A stretch of DNA of 9,599 bases from Oxalobacteraceae bacterium (GTDB lineage Bacteria; Pseudomonadota; Gammaproteobacteria; Burkholderiales; Burkholderiaceae_D), in contig JAIXQV010000004.1 in the NCBI GenBank assembly GCA_027485535.1, positions 1 through 9,599 of the forward strand. Reading direction: 5' to 3'. The notes under the pieces were generated by a model. The model had not been told where the DNA came from and made no database searches. It saw only the letters and a program-made list of their open reading frames with translations. Shown piece by piece: positions 1 to 5,956 of this stretch (the stretch's first letter is position 1; each line of letters begins with the position of its first letter). The position numbers and the translations under genes are program-made.

Positions 1-731
1 AGCCGCATATGCGCGGTATCGATTTTTCTGTGCAAGGCCTTATCGCGTGTGATTACCGCACCCATTAGCGCGTCCGAGCCACCGGACTGATACTTGGTCA
101 GTGCCTGCATGACGATATCCACGCCATGCTCAAACGCGCGAAATACTAAACCTGCGGACCAAGTGTTATCCAAAGCGACCGGCACACCATGCGCTTTTGC
201 AGCGCGACAGATCGCCGGAACATCCGGCATTTCCATCGACACCGAACCCGGCGCCTCAGTCCAGATCAATCGCGTATTCGGCTTGATCAGCTCGCCAATC
301 AGCTCGCCAATCTGCTCACCGATCATCGGATCGTAAAACTGCGAGCTAATACCAAAGTCAGATTGCAACCAATGCGCGAGTTCACGGTTGGGGTTATAGG
401 CATTATCTGGCAGTAGAACATCATCGCCGCTCTTCAACAGCGCCAGATTGATCATGGCAATTGCGGCTAGGCCACTCGGCGCTAACAAGCAATGCGTGCC
501 GCCTTCGATTTCAGCTAGACGCGCCTCGAGCGTGAAGGTGGTCGGCGTACCGTGCAATCCGTAGGTATAGCCGCTCTTCTCTTGCCAGTTGCGGGCGCGC
601 AGCGCTGCGACGTTTTTGAACAGAACGGTCGAGGCGTGATGAATCGCACTCGGAAATGCAGAGAAGCCTTCCGGTGGACGGTAATCCGTCGCCGTCAGCA
701 GTGTTTGCAGGGATTTTTTTTCGTCAGCCAC
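1..731 (-). CDS. metC: Cystathionine beta-lyase (3' end beyond window)
   Basis: This PLP enzyme cleaves cystathionine to homocysteine, pyruvate and ammonia in cytoplasmic methionine synthesis. 243 codons are visible; the C-terminal part lies off the left edge. Seen: the YTYGLHGTPT segment (residues 55-64), the APSGLAA turn that contacts PLP phosphate (84-90), the DNTW motif with the PLP-ring aspartate (D188), and ALTKYQSGGSD with the probable Schiff-base lysine K213. The EAPGSVSMEMPD segment (159-170) matches bacterial MetC better than MetB or MetZ. The start is taken as GTG at 731: the only in-frame ATG just upstream (749) is followed by TAA, and VADEKKSL resembles the MADK-type N-termini I recall for Burkholderiales MetC. 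An ATG at 745 is out of frame by one base. Residues 138-149 (GEQI GELI GELI) hold a duplication that adds four residues compared with E. coli MetC. It lies 58 bp downstream of rimO on the same strand. The family call is firm; the start is less so. Confidence 0.93.
   Translation of the reverse strand, partial: MADEKKSLQTLLTATDYRPPEGFSAFPSAIHHASTVLFKNVAALRARNWQEKSGYTYGLHGTPTTFTLEARLAEIEGGTHCLLAPSGLAAIAMINLALLKSGDDVLLPDNAYNPNRELAHWLQSDFGISSQFYDPMIGEQIGELIGELIKPNTRLIWTEAPGSVSMEMPDVPAICRAAKAHGVPVALDNTWSAGLVFRAFEHGVDIVMQALTKYQSGGSDALMGAVITRDKALHRKIDTAHMR
286..321. repeat. 12-bp in-frame tandem repeat inside metC
   Basis: Three consecutive 12-bp units are seen. The first two (286-297 and 298-309) are identical, atcagctcgcca; the third (310-321, atctgctcaccg) differs at three positions. 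On the coding strand they encode GEQI, GELI, GELI. The unit length is a multiple of three, so gain or loss of a unit keeps the frame. E. coli MetC has 11 residues between its DP and PNT motifs as I recall it; here there are 15, which fits one added unit. Confidence 0.85.
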
Positions 732-741
732 GGCTTACCCG

Positions 742-801
742 ACATTCATCGAAACGAGCTTGATTGAAACGAGCTTAATCGACACTAGATTAATCGACAC
801 G
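742..801 (-). repeat. Degenerate 15-bp tandem repeat at the rimO 3' end
   Basis: Read on the minus strand, four 15-bp units follow one another without gaps: CGTGTCGATTAATCT (801-787), AGTGTCGATTAAGCT (786-772), CGTTTCAATCAAGCT (771-757) and CGTTTCGATGAATGT (756-742). The first unit contains the last three rimO codons (Arg-Val-Asp) and its TAA stop; the second repeats GTCGATTAA, giving a second in-frame stop. The array fills most of the gap to metC. It looks like local duplication of the rimO tail. No hairpin with a U-run is evident, so it is not an obvious terminator. Confidence 0.8.
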
Positions 802-2154
802 CGCCCACAGATCATGCGCGTCAGCGGCGGTGACGGTTACCTCCACAAAGCTGCCCACCGTGAGCTCACGCCCCGGCTCATAGGGTAGCTTGATATAGAC
901 CACGCCATCGATCTCCGGCGCATCTGCTGACGAGCGACCGGTTGCGCCATTGCGATCAACCGCGTCAATCAGTACCCGCAAGGTCTTGCCGACTTTCGCC
1001 TGCAAACGCTCGCGAGAAATTTCTTCTTGTAGCTGCATCACACGACCACGCCGCTCTTCGCGCACTTCATCCGGCACCGGATTCGCGATGGCATTCGCCG
1101 CTGCACCATCGACCGGCGAGTACGCGAAGCAACCTAAGCGATCAATTTTTGCTTCACGCAGAAAGTCCAGAAAATAAGAAAACTCTTCTTCAGTCTCACC
1201 GGGGAATCCCGCGATGAAGGTGGAACGTATCGTGATCTCAGGGCAAAGCTCGCGCCAGGCGCGGATGCGCTCAATGTTTTTTTCACCACTGGCGGGGCGC
1301 TTCATGCGCTTTAGAACATCTGGGTGTGCATGCTGCAACGGTACATCGAGATAGGGCAGCACATGATGACCCTGCATCAGCGGGATCACCTCATCCACAT
1401 GTGGATAGGGATAAACATAATGCAGACGTACCCAAGCATCATATTGCTGTGCCAGCTCACCCAACGCGCGGGTCAGATCGGTCATGTGCGTACGCATCGG
1501 CTTGCCATTCCAGAAGCCGGTACGAAACTTCACATCAACCCCATAGGCACTGGTGTCTTGTGAGATCACCAGCAATTCTTTGACACCGGCCTTGAATAAA
1601 TTCTCAGCCTCTAGCATGACTTCCGCTACCGGGCGCGACACCAGATCGCCGCGCATCGACGGGATGATGCAGAAACTGCAGCGGTGGTTACAACCCTCTG
1701 AAATCTTCAGATACGCATAGTGCTTGGGCGTGAGCTTGACGCCTTGCGGTGGCAGCAGATCAAGAAAAGGCTCGTGCGGTTTGGGTAGATGCAGATGCAC
1801 TGCATCCATCACCTCACCCAGCGCATGCGGCCCCGTGACAGCCAGCACCTTGGGATGTACCTTGCGGACGATCTCTTCACCCGAGGCATCTTTCTTGCTG
1901 CCCAAGCAGCCAGTAACGATGACTTTGCCGTTTTCATTCAACGCTTCGCCGATCGCATCCAGCGACTCTTGTACCGCGGCGTCAATGAAGCCACAGGTGT
2001 TCACGATCACCAAATCTGCGCCATCGTAAGACTTGGCCGTTTCATAACCCTCAGCGCGTAGCTGAGTAAGGATTTGCTCGGAATCGGTCAGCGCCTTGGG
2101 GCAACCGAGTGAGACGAAACCAACTTTGGGACTTGCTGCGGAGGTTGACGACAT
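790..2154 (-). CDS. rimO: Ribosomal protein S12 (Asp) methylthiotransferase RimO
   Basis: This radical-SAM enzyme adds a methylthio group to the conserved aspartate of ribosomal protein S12 near the decoding centre. From ATG 2154 it is 454 residues, normal for RimO. Seen: the N-terminal methylthiotransferase domain opens with KVGFVSLGCPKALTDSE and carries the three auxiliary-cluster cysteines C18, C54 (VNTCGF) and C83 (TGCLG). The radical-SAM motif CNHRCSFC gives C155, C159 and C162, and a TRAM-type RNA-binding region fills roughly the last 70 residues, ending DLWARVD. GCPKALTDSE and SEGCNHRCSFCIIP point to RimO rather than MiaB. A longer reading starting with TTG at 2193 is rejected because that codon lies inside the terminator after phaR. 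No strong Shine-Dalgarno precedes 2154. Since the terminator lies between phaR and rimO, rimO probably depends on read-through or a weak promoter in the 80-bp gap. Confidence 0.96.
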   Translation of the reverse strand: MSSTSAASPKVGFVSLGCPKALTDSEQILTQLRAEGYETAKSYDGADLVIVNTCGFIDAAVQESLDAIGEALNENGKVIVTGCLGSKKDASGEEIVRKVHPKVLAVTGPHALGEVMDAVHLHLPKPHEPFLDLLPPQGVKLTPKHYAYLKISEGCNHRCSFCIIPSMRGDLVSRPVAEVMLEAENLFKAGVKELLVISQDTSAYGVDVKFRTGFWNGKPMRTHMTDLTRALGELAQQYDAWVRLHYVYPYPHVDEVIPLMQGHHVLPYLDVPLQHAHPDVLKRMKRPASGEKNIERIRAWRELCPEITIRSTFIAGFPGETEEEFSYFLDFLREAKIDRLGCFAYSPVDGAAANAIANPVPDEVREERRGRVMQLQEEISRERLQAKVGKTLRVLIDAVDRNGATGRSSADAPEIDGVVYIKLPYEPGRELTVGSFVEVTVTAADAHDLWARVD

Positions 2155-2179
2155 GGTGTGGCGATAGTCTGATGTGCTG

Positions 2180-2207
2180 AAAAAAGCCGGCAACGCGTGC
2201 CGGCTTT
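2180..2207 (-). terminator. Rho-independent terminator downstream of phaR
   Basis: On the minus strand a 10-bp perfect stem (2207-2198 pairing with 2192-2183, arms AAAGCCGGCA and TGCCGGCTTT) encloses a 5-nt loop and runs into six U residues (2185-2180). It begins about 26 nt after the phaR stop. The plus strand has only three T after the stem, so it should act mainly on minus-strand transcripts. Confidence 0.85.
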
Positions 2208-2233
2208 GATCGAAAAAATGGAAGCGGTTTTGC

Positions 2234-2815
2234 TCAGGCCTTTTCAGCTTCCGGTGGGCGGGAGCCGTTACCGTTCATACCCGGGAACGGAAATCCAACG
2301 AATACGTTTTTTGCCTGACTCTGCATCTGCTCTTGCATCTGCATGAACAGGCTCTTGCTCTGCTCGATATAGTTACTCATCATGCCCTGCATCATGGGCG
2401 CTTGCACGCTCATGAACTGCGTCCACATCTCAGGACTGAATGATTTCTCATCAATCAGACCTTTCGAGTTCTCGGCCATTTTGTTTTGGATGTCGATGAA
2501 CACCTGGATATTCTTCTCCAGATACGAGCCCATCATGCCCTGCATCGCATGACCGTAGTAGCGAATGATTTGCGACAAGGCCGAGCTGGAGAACATCGGC
2601 TGGCCGTTCGACTCTTCTTCCAGAATAATCTGCAACAAGATGCTGCGGGTCAGGTCTTCTTCGGTCTTGGCATCCACCACAAAAAATATCTCATTGGCAA
2701 GCACGAGTTGCTTGACGTCTGCGAGGGTGATGTAGGAACTGGTTTGGGTATCGTATAAGCGGCGATTCGGGTACTTCTTGATCAGGCGCTCAGCCGATTT
2801 TTTTGCGCTATTCAT
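2234..2815 (-). CDS. phaR: PHA synthesis repressor PhaR
   Basis: A cytoplasmic DNA- and polymer-binding regulator: in the known family PhaR represses phasin and its own gene until PHA granules titrate it away. 193 residues, usual for betaproteobacteria. Seen: the PHB/PHA-accumulation DNA-binding domain at about residues 9-68, with the family signature RLIKKYPNRRLYDT (10-23), then two PHB_acc-type repeats that share MQGMM-S-Y-(L/I)E at 91-100 and 142-151. The C-terminal half is rich in Met and Gln, as expected for a granule-binding region, and the tail (178-193) is Gly/Pro/Glu-rich and probably disordered. The start ATG 2815 places the signature ten residues in, as in homologues. It lies downstream of phaC on the same strand after 249 bp, with its own candidate promoter, and is followed by a strong terminator. 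Confidence 0.96.
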   Translation of the reverse strand: MNSAKKSAERLIKKYPNRRLYDTQTSSYITLADVKQLVLANEIFFVVDAKTEEDLTRSILLQIILEEESNGQPMFSSSALSQIIRYYGHAMQGMMGSYLEKNIQVFIDIQNKMAENSKGLIDEKSFSPEMWTQFMSVQAPMMQGMMSNYIEQSKSLFMQMQEQMQSQAKNVFVGFPFPGMNGNGSRPPEAEKA

Positions 2816-2830
2816 GAGGTGTCCACTCTT

Positions 2831-2841
2831 TTGCGTCGCAA
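2831..2841. promoter_or_regulatory. Candidate PhaR operator in the phaR leader
   Basis: TTGCGTCGCAA is a perfect dyad around a central T and contains TGC-N3-GCA. It lies 15 bp upstream of the phaR start codon, between the putative transcription start and the ATG. As I recall, PhaR sites in Paracoccus denitrificans have the form CTGC-N3-4-GCAG, so the core agrees but the outer bases do not. Assignment to PhaR is inference. Confidence 0.4.
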
Positions 2842-2895
2842 TGAATGCTTGCGATCTTGTTGAAATGACGAGCTTGAGCCCGTGTCTCTCGGCGG

Positions 2896-2926
2896 ATTAT
2901 AGTCTCGAAAATCAATTAGTTGTCGA
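2896..2926 (-). promoter_or_regulatory. Candidate phaR promoter
   Basis: On the minus strand a perfect -10 hexamer TATAAT (2901-2896) follows TCGACA (2926-2921, five of six matches to the sigma-70 -35) after a 19-bp spacer, longer than the ideal 17. Transcription would begin near 2890, giving a leader of about 75 nt before the phaR ATG. No competing promoter of this quality is seen between phaC and phaR. Confidence 0.55.
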
Positions 2927-2931
2927 GCATT

Positions 2932-2986
2932 AGGGGGCGCATTACGACTATTTTGCGCCGCACCGCCCGCCGTCTCAGCGCCCCCT
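2932..2986. repeat. 9-bp inverted repeat around a second TGC-N3-GCA dyad
   Basis: AGGGGGCGC (2932-2940) and GCGCCCCCT (2978-2986) are perfect inverted copies with a 37-bp spacer. The centre of the pair (2959) nearly coincides with the centre of TGCGCCGCA (2954-2962), which differs from the leader dyad at 2832-2840 only in its middle base. The structure sits just upstream of the phaR -35 element. It could be an operator array, a hairpin in phaC read-through RNA, or chance in GC-rich sequence. Confidence 0.5.
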
Positions 2987-3064
2987 TGGCGGCACCCTGT
3001 CAATGTGACAAGAGATTCGCTGACGGGCGCCAGCGGAGGGATTTGGCCTTCTGTGGGTTTGGCC

Positions 3065-4825
3065 TTACGCGGCCTTGACCTTCACATAGCGCCCAGGTGC
3101 GGGCTCGATCGGCTTGTGGCGGGTATTGCCGTACTTGCCCGGTGCTTTGCGCATCGCCCCAGCGTGCTCGGCCAGGAAGGCAGACCACTCTGTCCACCAG
3201 CTACCGGGTTGTTCGGTGGCGCCGGCCAGCCATTCATCAGCACTGTTCGGTAGCGCGTCATTCAGCCAGTAGCTGCGCTTTTTCTTGGCCGGTGGGTTAA
3301 TCACCCCAGCAATGTGGCCTGATGCCCCCAAAATGAAACGGTTCTGCTTGCGCTTGCCCTTGTTGATGAGGCCGGTGGTGAGATAGGCACTACCCCACGG
3401 CACGATATGGTCTTCACGCGAGGCATACAAAAACGCAGGTAGCGTCAACTTGGTAAGGTCGATCGGATCGCCGCTGACGCGCAACTTGCCTGGCTTGCGC
3501 AACTCGTTCTGCAAGTACATATGACGTAAGTAGTAGCAAAACATTGGGCCCGGTAAATTAGTACTGTCGGAGTTCCAGTACAGCAGATCAAACGCCGGCG
3601 GCTCCTCGCCTTTCAGGTAATTGTTCTCGACATAGTTCCAAACCAGATCATTCGGACGCAGGCTAGAGAAGGTTGCCGAAAAATCTCGCCCGGGCATAAG
3701 CCCGCCCTGTGCGATCGATTGCTCGCGCTGCGCGACCTGTTGCTCGTCGACGAATACATCGATCACACCAACATCCGTGAAATCCAACATGGTCGTGAGG
3801 AGTGTCAGACTGGCCGCTGGATGCTTGCCGCGTGCAGCCAATGTGGCCAGTGCCGTTGCAACAATTGTGCCGCCGACGCAGAAACCGAGCACGTTGAGTT
3901 GCTTCGCGCCGCTAATGTCGAGCGCAACCTCCATGGCACGTATCGGCCCTTGCTCGATGTAATCATCCCAACGGAGATGGCCGAGCGCTGCATCCGGATT
4001 CACCCACGACACCACGAACACCGTATGCCCCTGCTCAACCGCGTAACGGATGAGTGAGTTTTCGGGCTGCAGGTCGAGGATGTAGTACTTGTTGATACAA
4101 GGTGGAACGAATAGCAGTGGACGCTCATGCACTTCGTTGGTCAGCGGCCGGTACTGCAACAGCTGCATCACCTCATTTTCGAACACAACCGCGCCCTCGG
4201 TGGTAGCGACATTGCGACCCACCTCAAACGCGCTTTCGTCGGTCTGCGAGATATGGCCTTTACCCATATCGGCCAGCATGTGCATGATGCCGCGCGTCAG
4301 ACTTTCGCCTTTCGACTCCACTAGCTTCTGCTGCGCCTCTGGGTTGGTCGCTAAAAAATTTTTCGGTGATAAGGCGTCAATCGTTTGCTGGGTGGCAAAG
4401 CTAATTTTGCGTTTGGTTTTTTCATCAGCCTCGACAGCTTCGGCCAGCGCGTTCAGGTAACGCGCATTCAGCAAATACACCGCTGCGTTAAAAGCATGCA
4501 GCGGGTTTTGGTGCCATGCAGGGTCAGCAAACCGGCGGTCGCGAATTTCAGGCGCGCGTTGTGCGACCAGCGCAGTCCAGAGTGTCGACAACTCTTCGGT
4601 GTAATCTTTTTGCAGTTGCGCCAGCTTTTCAGGCGGCACCGCTGCATTGACGGGCGTCATCGGTGGCACAGCAGGCAAGTTCGGCATGGCCGGCATCGAA
4701 GCCATCGAAGGTAGCCCGGCCTGCATCAGGTTGAACATCGACTGCCACTGCTTTGGGTCGGTCACTTGCTCGAGCCACTGCTGTGCGGCCGCTTGCTGCG
4801 CCGCGTTGCGGTCTGAAGTATTCAT
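3065..4825 (-). CDS. phaC: Class I poly(3-hydroxyalkanoate) synthase PhaC
   Basis: Polymerises (R)-3-hydroxyacyl-CoA, mainly 3-hydroxybutyryl-CoA, into PHA at the granule surface with release of CoA. 586 residues, typical of class I enzymes (about 590 in Cupriavidus). Seen: an N-terminal domain at about 15-235 (PF07167-like), with a Met/Pro/Ala-rich linker at 38-65, then an alpha/beta-hydrolase catalytic domain. The lipase-like box GFCVGG carries the nucleophile C316; the other triad members are D472 (SREDHIVPW) and H504 (GASGHIAGVINPP). PPCINKYYILDL (241-252) and RPNDLVWNY (390-398) are further family signatures. ATG 4825 is preceded by a GGAAAG ribosome-binding site. phaA and phaB do not follow; phaR is next after 249 bp. 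A small plus-strand membrane-protein gene diverges 91 bp upstream. All catalytic residues are present, so it should be active. Confidence 0.97.
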   Translation of the reverse strand: MNTSDRNAAQQAAAQQWLEQVTDPKQWQSMFNLMQAGLPSMASMPAMPNLPAVPPMTPVNAAVPPEKLAQLQKDYTEELSTLWTALVAQRAPEIRDRRFADPAWHQNPLHAFNAAVYLLNARYLNALAEAVEADEKTKRKISFATQQTIDALSPKNFLATNPEAQQKLVESKGESLTRGIMHMLADMGKGHISQTDESAFEVGRNVATTEGAVVFENEVMQLLQYRPLTNEVHERPLLFVPPCINKYYILDLQPENSLIRYAVEQGHTVFVVSWVNPDAALGHLRWDDYIEQGPIRAMEVALDISGAKQLNVLGFCVGGTIVATALATLAARGKHPAASLTLLTTMLDFTDVGVIDVFVDEQQVAQREQSIAQGGLMPGRDFSATFSSLRPNDLVWNYVENNYLKGEEPPAFDLLYWNSDSTNLPGPMFCYYLRHMYLQNELRKPGKLRVSGDPIDLTKLTLPAFLYASREDHIVPWGSAYLTTGLINKGKRKQNRFILGASGHIAGVINPPAKKKRSYWLNDALPNSADEWLAGATEQPGSWWTEWSAFLAEHAGAMRKAPGKYGNTRHKPIEPAPGRYVKVKAA

Positions 4826-4916
4826 GCGCTTTCCGGACTGTTCAGTCGAGCGTTCGCTGCAGCGCGTGGTGGTCGGTGCTAGGATGCGCGCTGACTTTTG
4901 ATAGAGCAGGCAAACC
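4826..4916. promoter_or_regulatory. Divergent region between phaC and the small membrane-protein gene
   Basis: The 91-bp gap must hold start signals for both directions. It contains the perfect 10-bp palindrome CGCTGCAGCG (4855-4864); its eight-base core CGCTGCAG recurs at 4925-4932 inside the small gene. I find no sigma-70 promoter with good hexamers and spacing on either strand, so the promoters are unassigned. Confidence 0.3.
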
Positions 4917-5159
4917 GTGCATATCGCTGCAGTGGGTTGGATTTATGTGACGCTGATGATGGCTATCACCGAGGAGACGGTGATCGCTGGCATTATGACG
5001 TTTTTCCTGTATGGCGTGTTGCCAACGGTGATCATTGTGTATCTCGGTGGCAGCCCGCAGCGCCGTCGACGCAACGAAGAAGCGCGTCTGCGCATGATGC
5101 AAGAACGACAAAATAGCGCCGCCCAAGCATCTAAGCACGACGCCGACCAAGCCAACTAG
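4917..5159 (+). CDS. Small membrane protein of unknown function divergent from phaC
   Basis: 80 residues, function not recognised, though I recall similar small proteins beside phaC in other Burkholderiales. Seen: a hydrophobic N-terminal half from about residue 5 to 43, interrupted by the acidic pair E19-E20, so either two short helices (5-18 and 21-43) or one long membrane segment. It is followed by a strongly basic stretch QRRRRNEEARLR (48-59) and a polar tail ending at residue 80. The arginines after the hydrophobic part suggest a cytoplasmic C-terminus. The start is GTG 4917, preceded by AGAGCAGG at 4903-4910, a plausible ribosome-binding site with a 6-nt spacer. It converges on pgeF with an 11-bp gap. 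The hydrophobic-then-basic design and good translation signal support a real gene. A link to PHA granules is only suggested by position. Confidence 0.75.
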   Translation: MHIAAVGWIYVTLMMAITEETVIAGIMTFFLYGVLPTVIIVYLGGSPQRRRRNEEARLRMMQERQNSAAQASKHDADQAN

Positions 5160-5170
5160 CGCCTGTCTCG

Positions 5171-5956
5171 TTAGATCGATGGCGCAGTCTGGTTCGGCAG
5201 GCTGTTAATCCAAATCATCGATGCCATGCGGCCCGTGGTGCGGTCGCGTCGGAATGAGTAGAACCGCTCAGGGTCGCTGACCGTACAGTGCTCGCCACCG
5301 GTTACCTGCGATACTCCTACGCCAGCCAGTGCTCGCCTTGCCAGCTCGGGCAAGTCCGCCAGAAACTTGCCCGGCTTGTCATCAATAGCCTTGAACGCTG
5401 GTCTGTCAGCCTGCAGGTGCGCGAACGCATCCTCTACGTCCTGACCCACCTCGAACGCCTGCGGCCCGATCCCCGGCCCAAGCCAGGCAAGGATTTCCTC
5501 GGCACCAGCGTCCCGCATCGCGTTTACCGTCGCCTCTAACACCCCAGAAGCAAGGCCGCGCCAGCCTGCGTGCGCGGCGCCCACGACGCGACCACGACTA
5601 TCCGCCAACAGCACGGGGGTGCAGTCAGCTGTCATGATGGTGCACACCACGCCGGCACGCGTTGCGATGCTGGCATCGGCTTCGGTGAATGCGGGTGTCG
5701 AATCCAAGTTGATCACTCGCGTACCGTGCACTTGCGTCAGCCAGACAGGCTCAGACGGGAGTTGCTGACGCAGCAGCGCTCGATTACGGGTAACAGCATC
5801 TGCCGCATCGCCGACGTGGGTACCCAAGTTAAGACCACCGCCACCCGCGCCATCGTCATAGGGTGCGGCACTGACACCGCCTCGACGCGTGGTCGACAAC
5901 ACCGATACCGATGCGGGTAGATCAGGCCATGGAATATCAAGAACAGGTACGCGCAT
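5171..5956 (-). CDS. pgeF: Peptidoglycan editing factor PgeF (YfiH, laccase-domain family)
   Basis: A cytoplasmic metalloenzyme of the multicopper-oxidase-like (DUF152) family. In E. coli PgeF removes L-serine wrongly built into peptidoglycan precursors in place of L-alanine; relatives also act on purine nucleosides. About 261 residues, close to the family's usual length. Seen: the metal-site motifs TQVHG (H78), TADCTPVLL (C113) and AAHAGWRG (H130), numbered from the upstream GTG, plus LGPGIGPQAFEVG and the terminal CTVSDPERFYSFRRD-type segment. The Gly-rich DDGAGGGGLNLG loop is familiar from Burkholderiales members. Two starts are possible: GTG at 5959 (GTGA overlap with the rluD stop) or ATG at 5956 (TGATG overlap). 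I prefer ATG. No Shine-Dalgarno is visible, so translation probably restarts from rluD ribosomes. It forms an operon with rluD. Confidence 0.95.
   Translation of the reverse strand: MRVPVLDIPWPDLPASVSVLSTTRRGGVSAAPYDDGAGGGGLNLGTHVGDAADAVTRNRALLRQQLPSEPVWLTQVHGTRVINLDSTPAFTEADASIATRAGVVCTIMTADCTPVLLADSRGRVVGAAHAGWRGLASGVLEATVNAMRDAGAEEILAWLGPGIGPQAFEVGQDVEDAFAHLQADRPAFKAIDDKPGKFLADLPELARRALAGVGVSQVTGGEHCTVSDPERFYSFRRDRTTGRMASMIWINSLPNQTAPSI

Noticed and set aside
942..2061. Several plus-strand open frames opposite rimO
   Set aside because: They lie entirely antisense to a gene with full family motifs and show no recognisable protein character.
2541..2549. TGCATCGCA inside phaR as a third PhaR site
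   Set aside because: The motif is short enough to occur by chance a few times in this window, and this copy is within coding sequence with no nearby promoter.
3018..3035. Hairpin CGCTGACGGGCGCCAGCG downstream of phaC as a terminator
   Set aside because: The stem needs a G-U pair and a tiny loop, and no U-run follows on the minus strand; phaC termination is left unassigned.
4842..5155. Minus-strand frames opposite the small membrane-protein gene
   Set aside because: They lack a plausible start signal and protein-like composition, whereas the plus-strand frame has a ribosome-binding site and a membrane-protein pattern.
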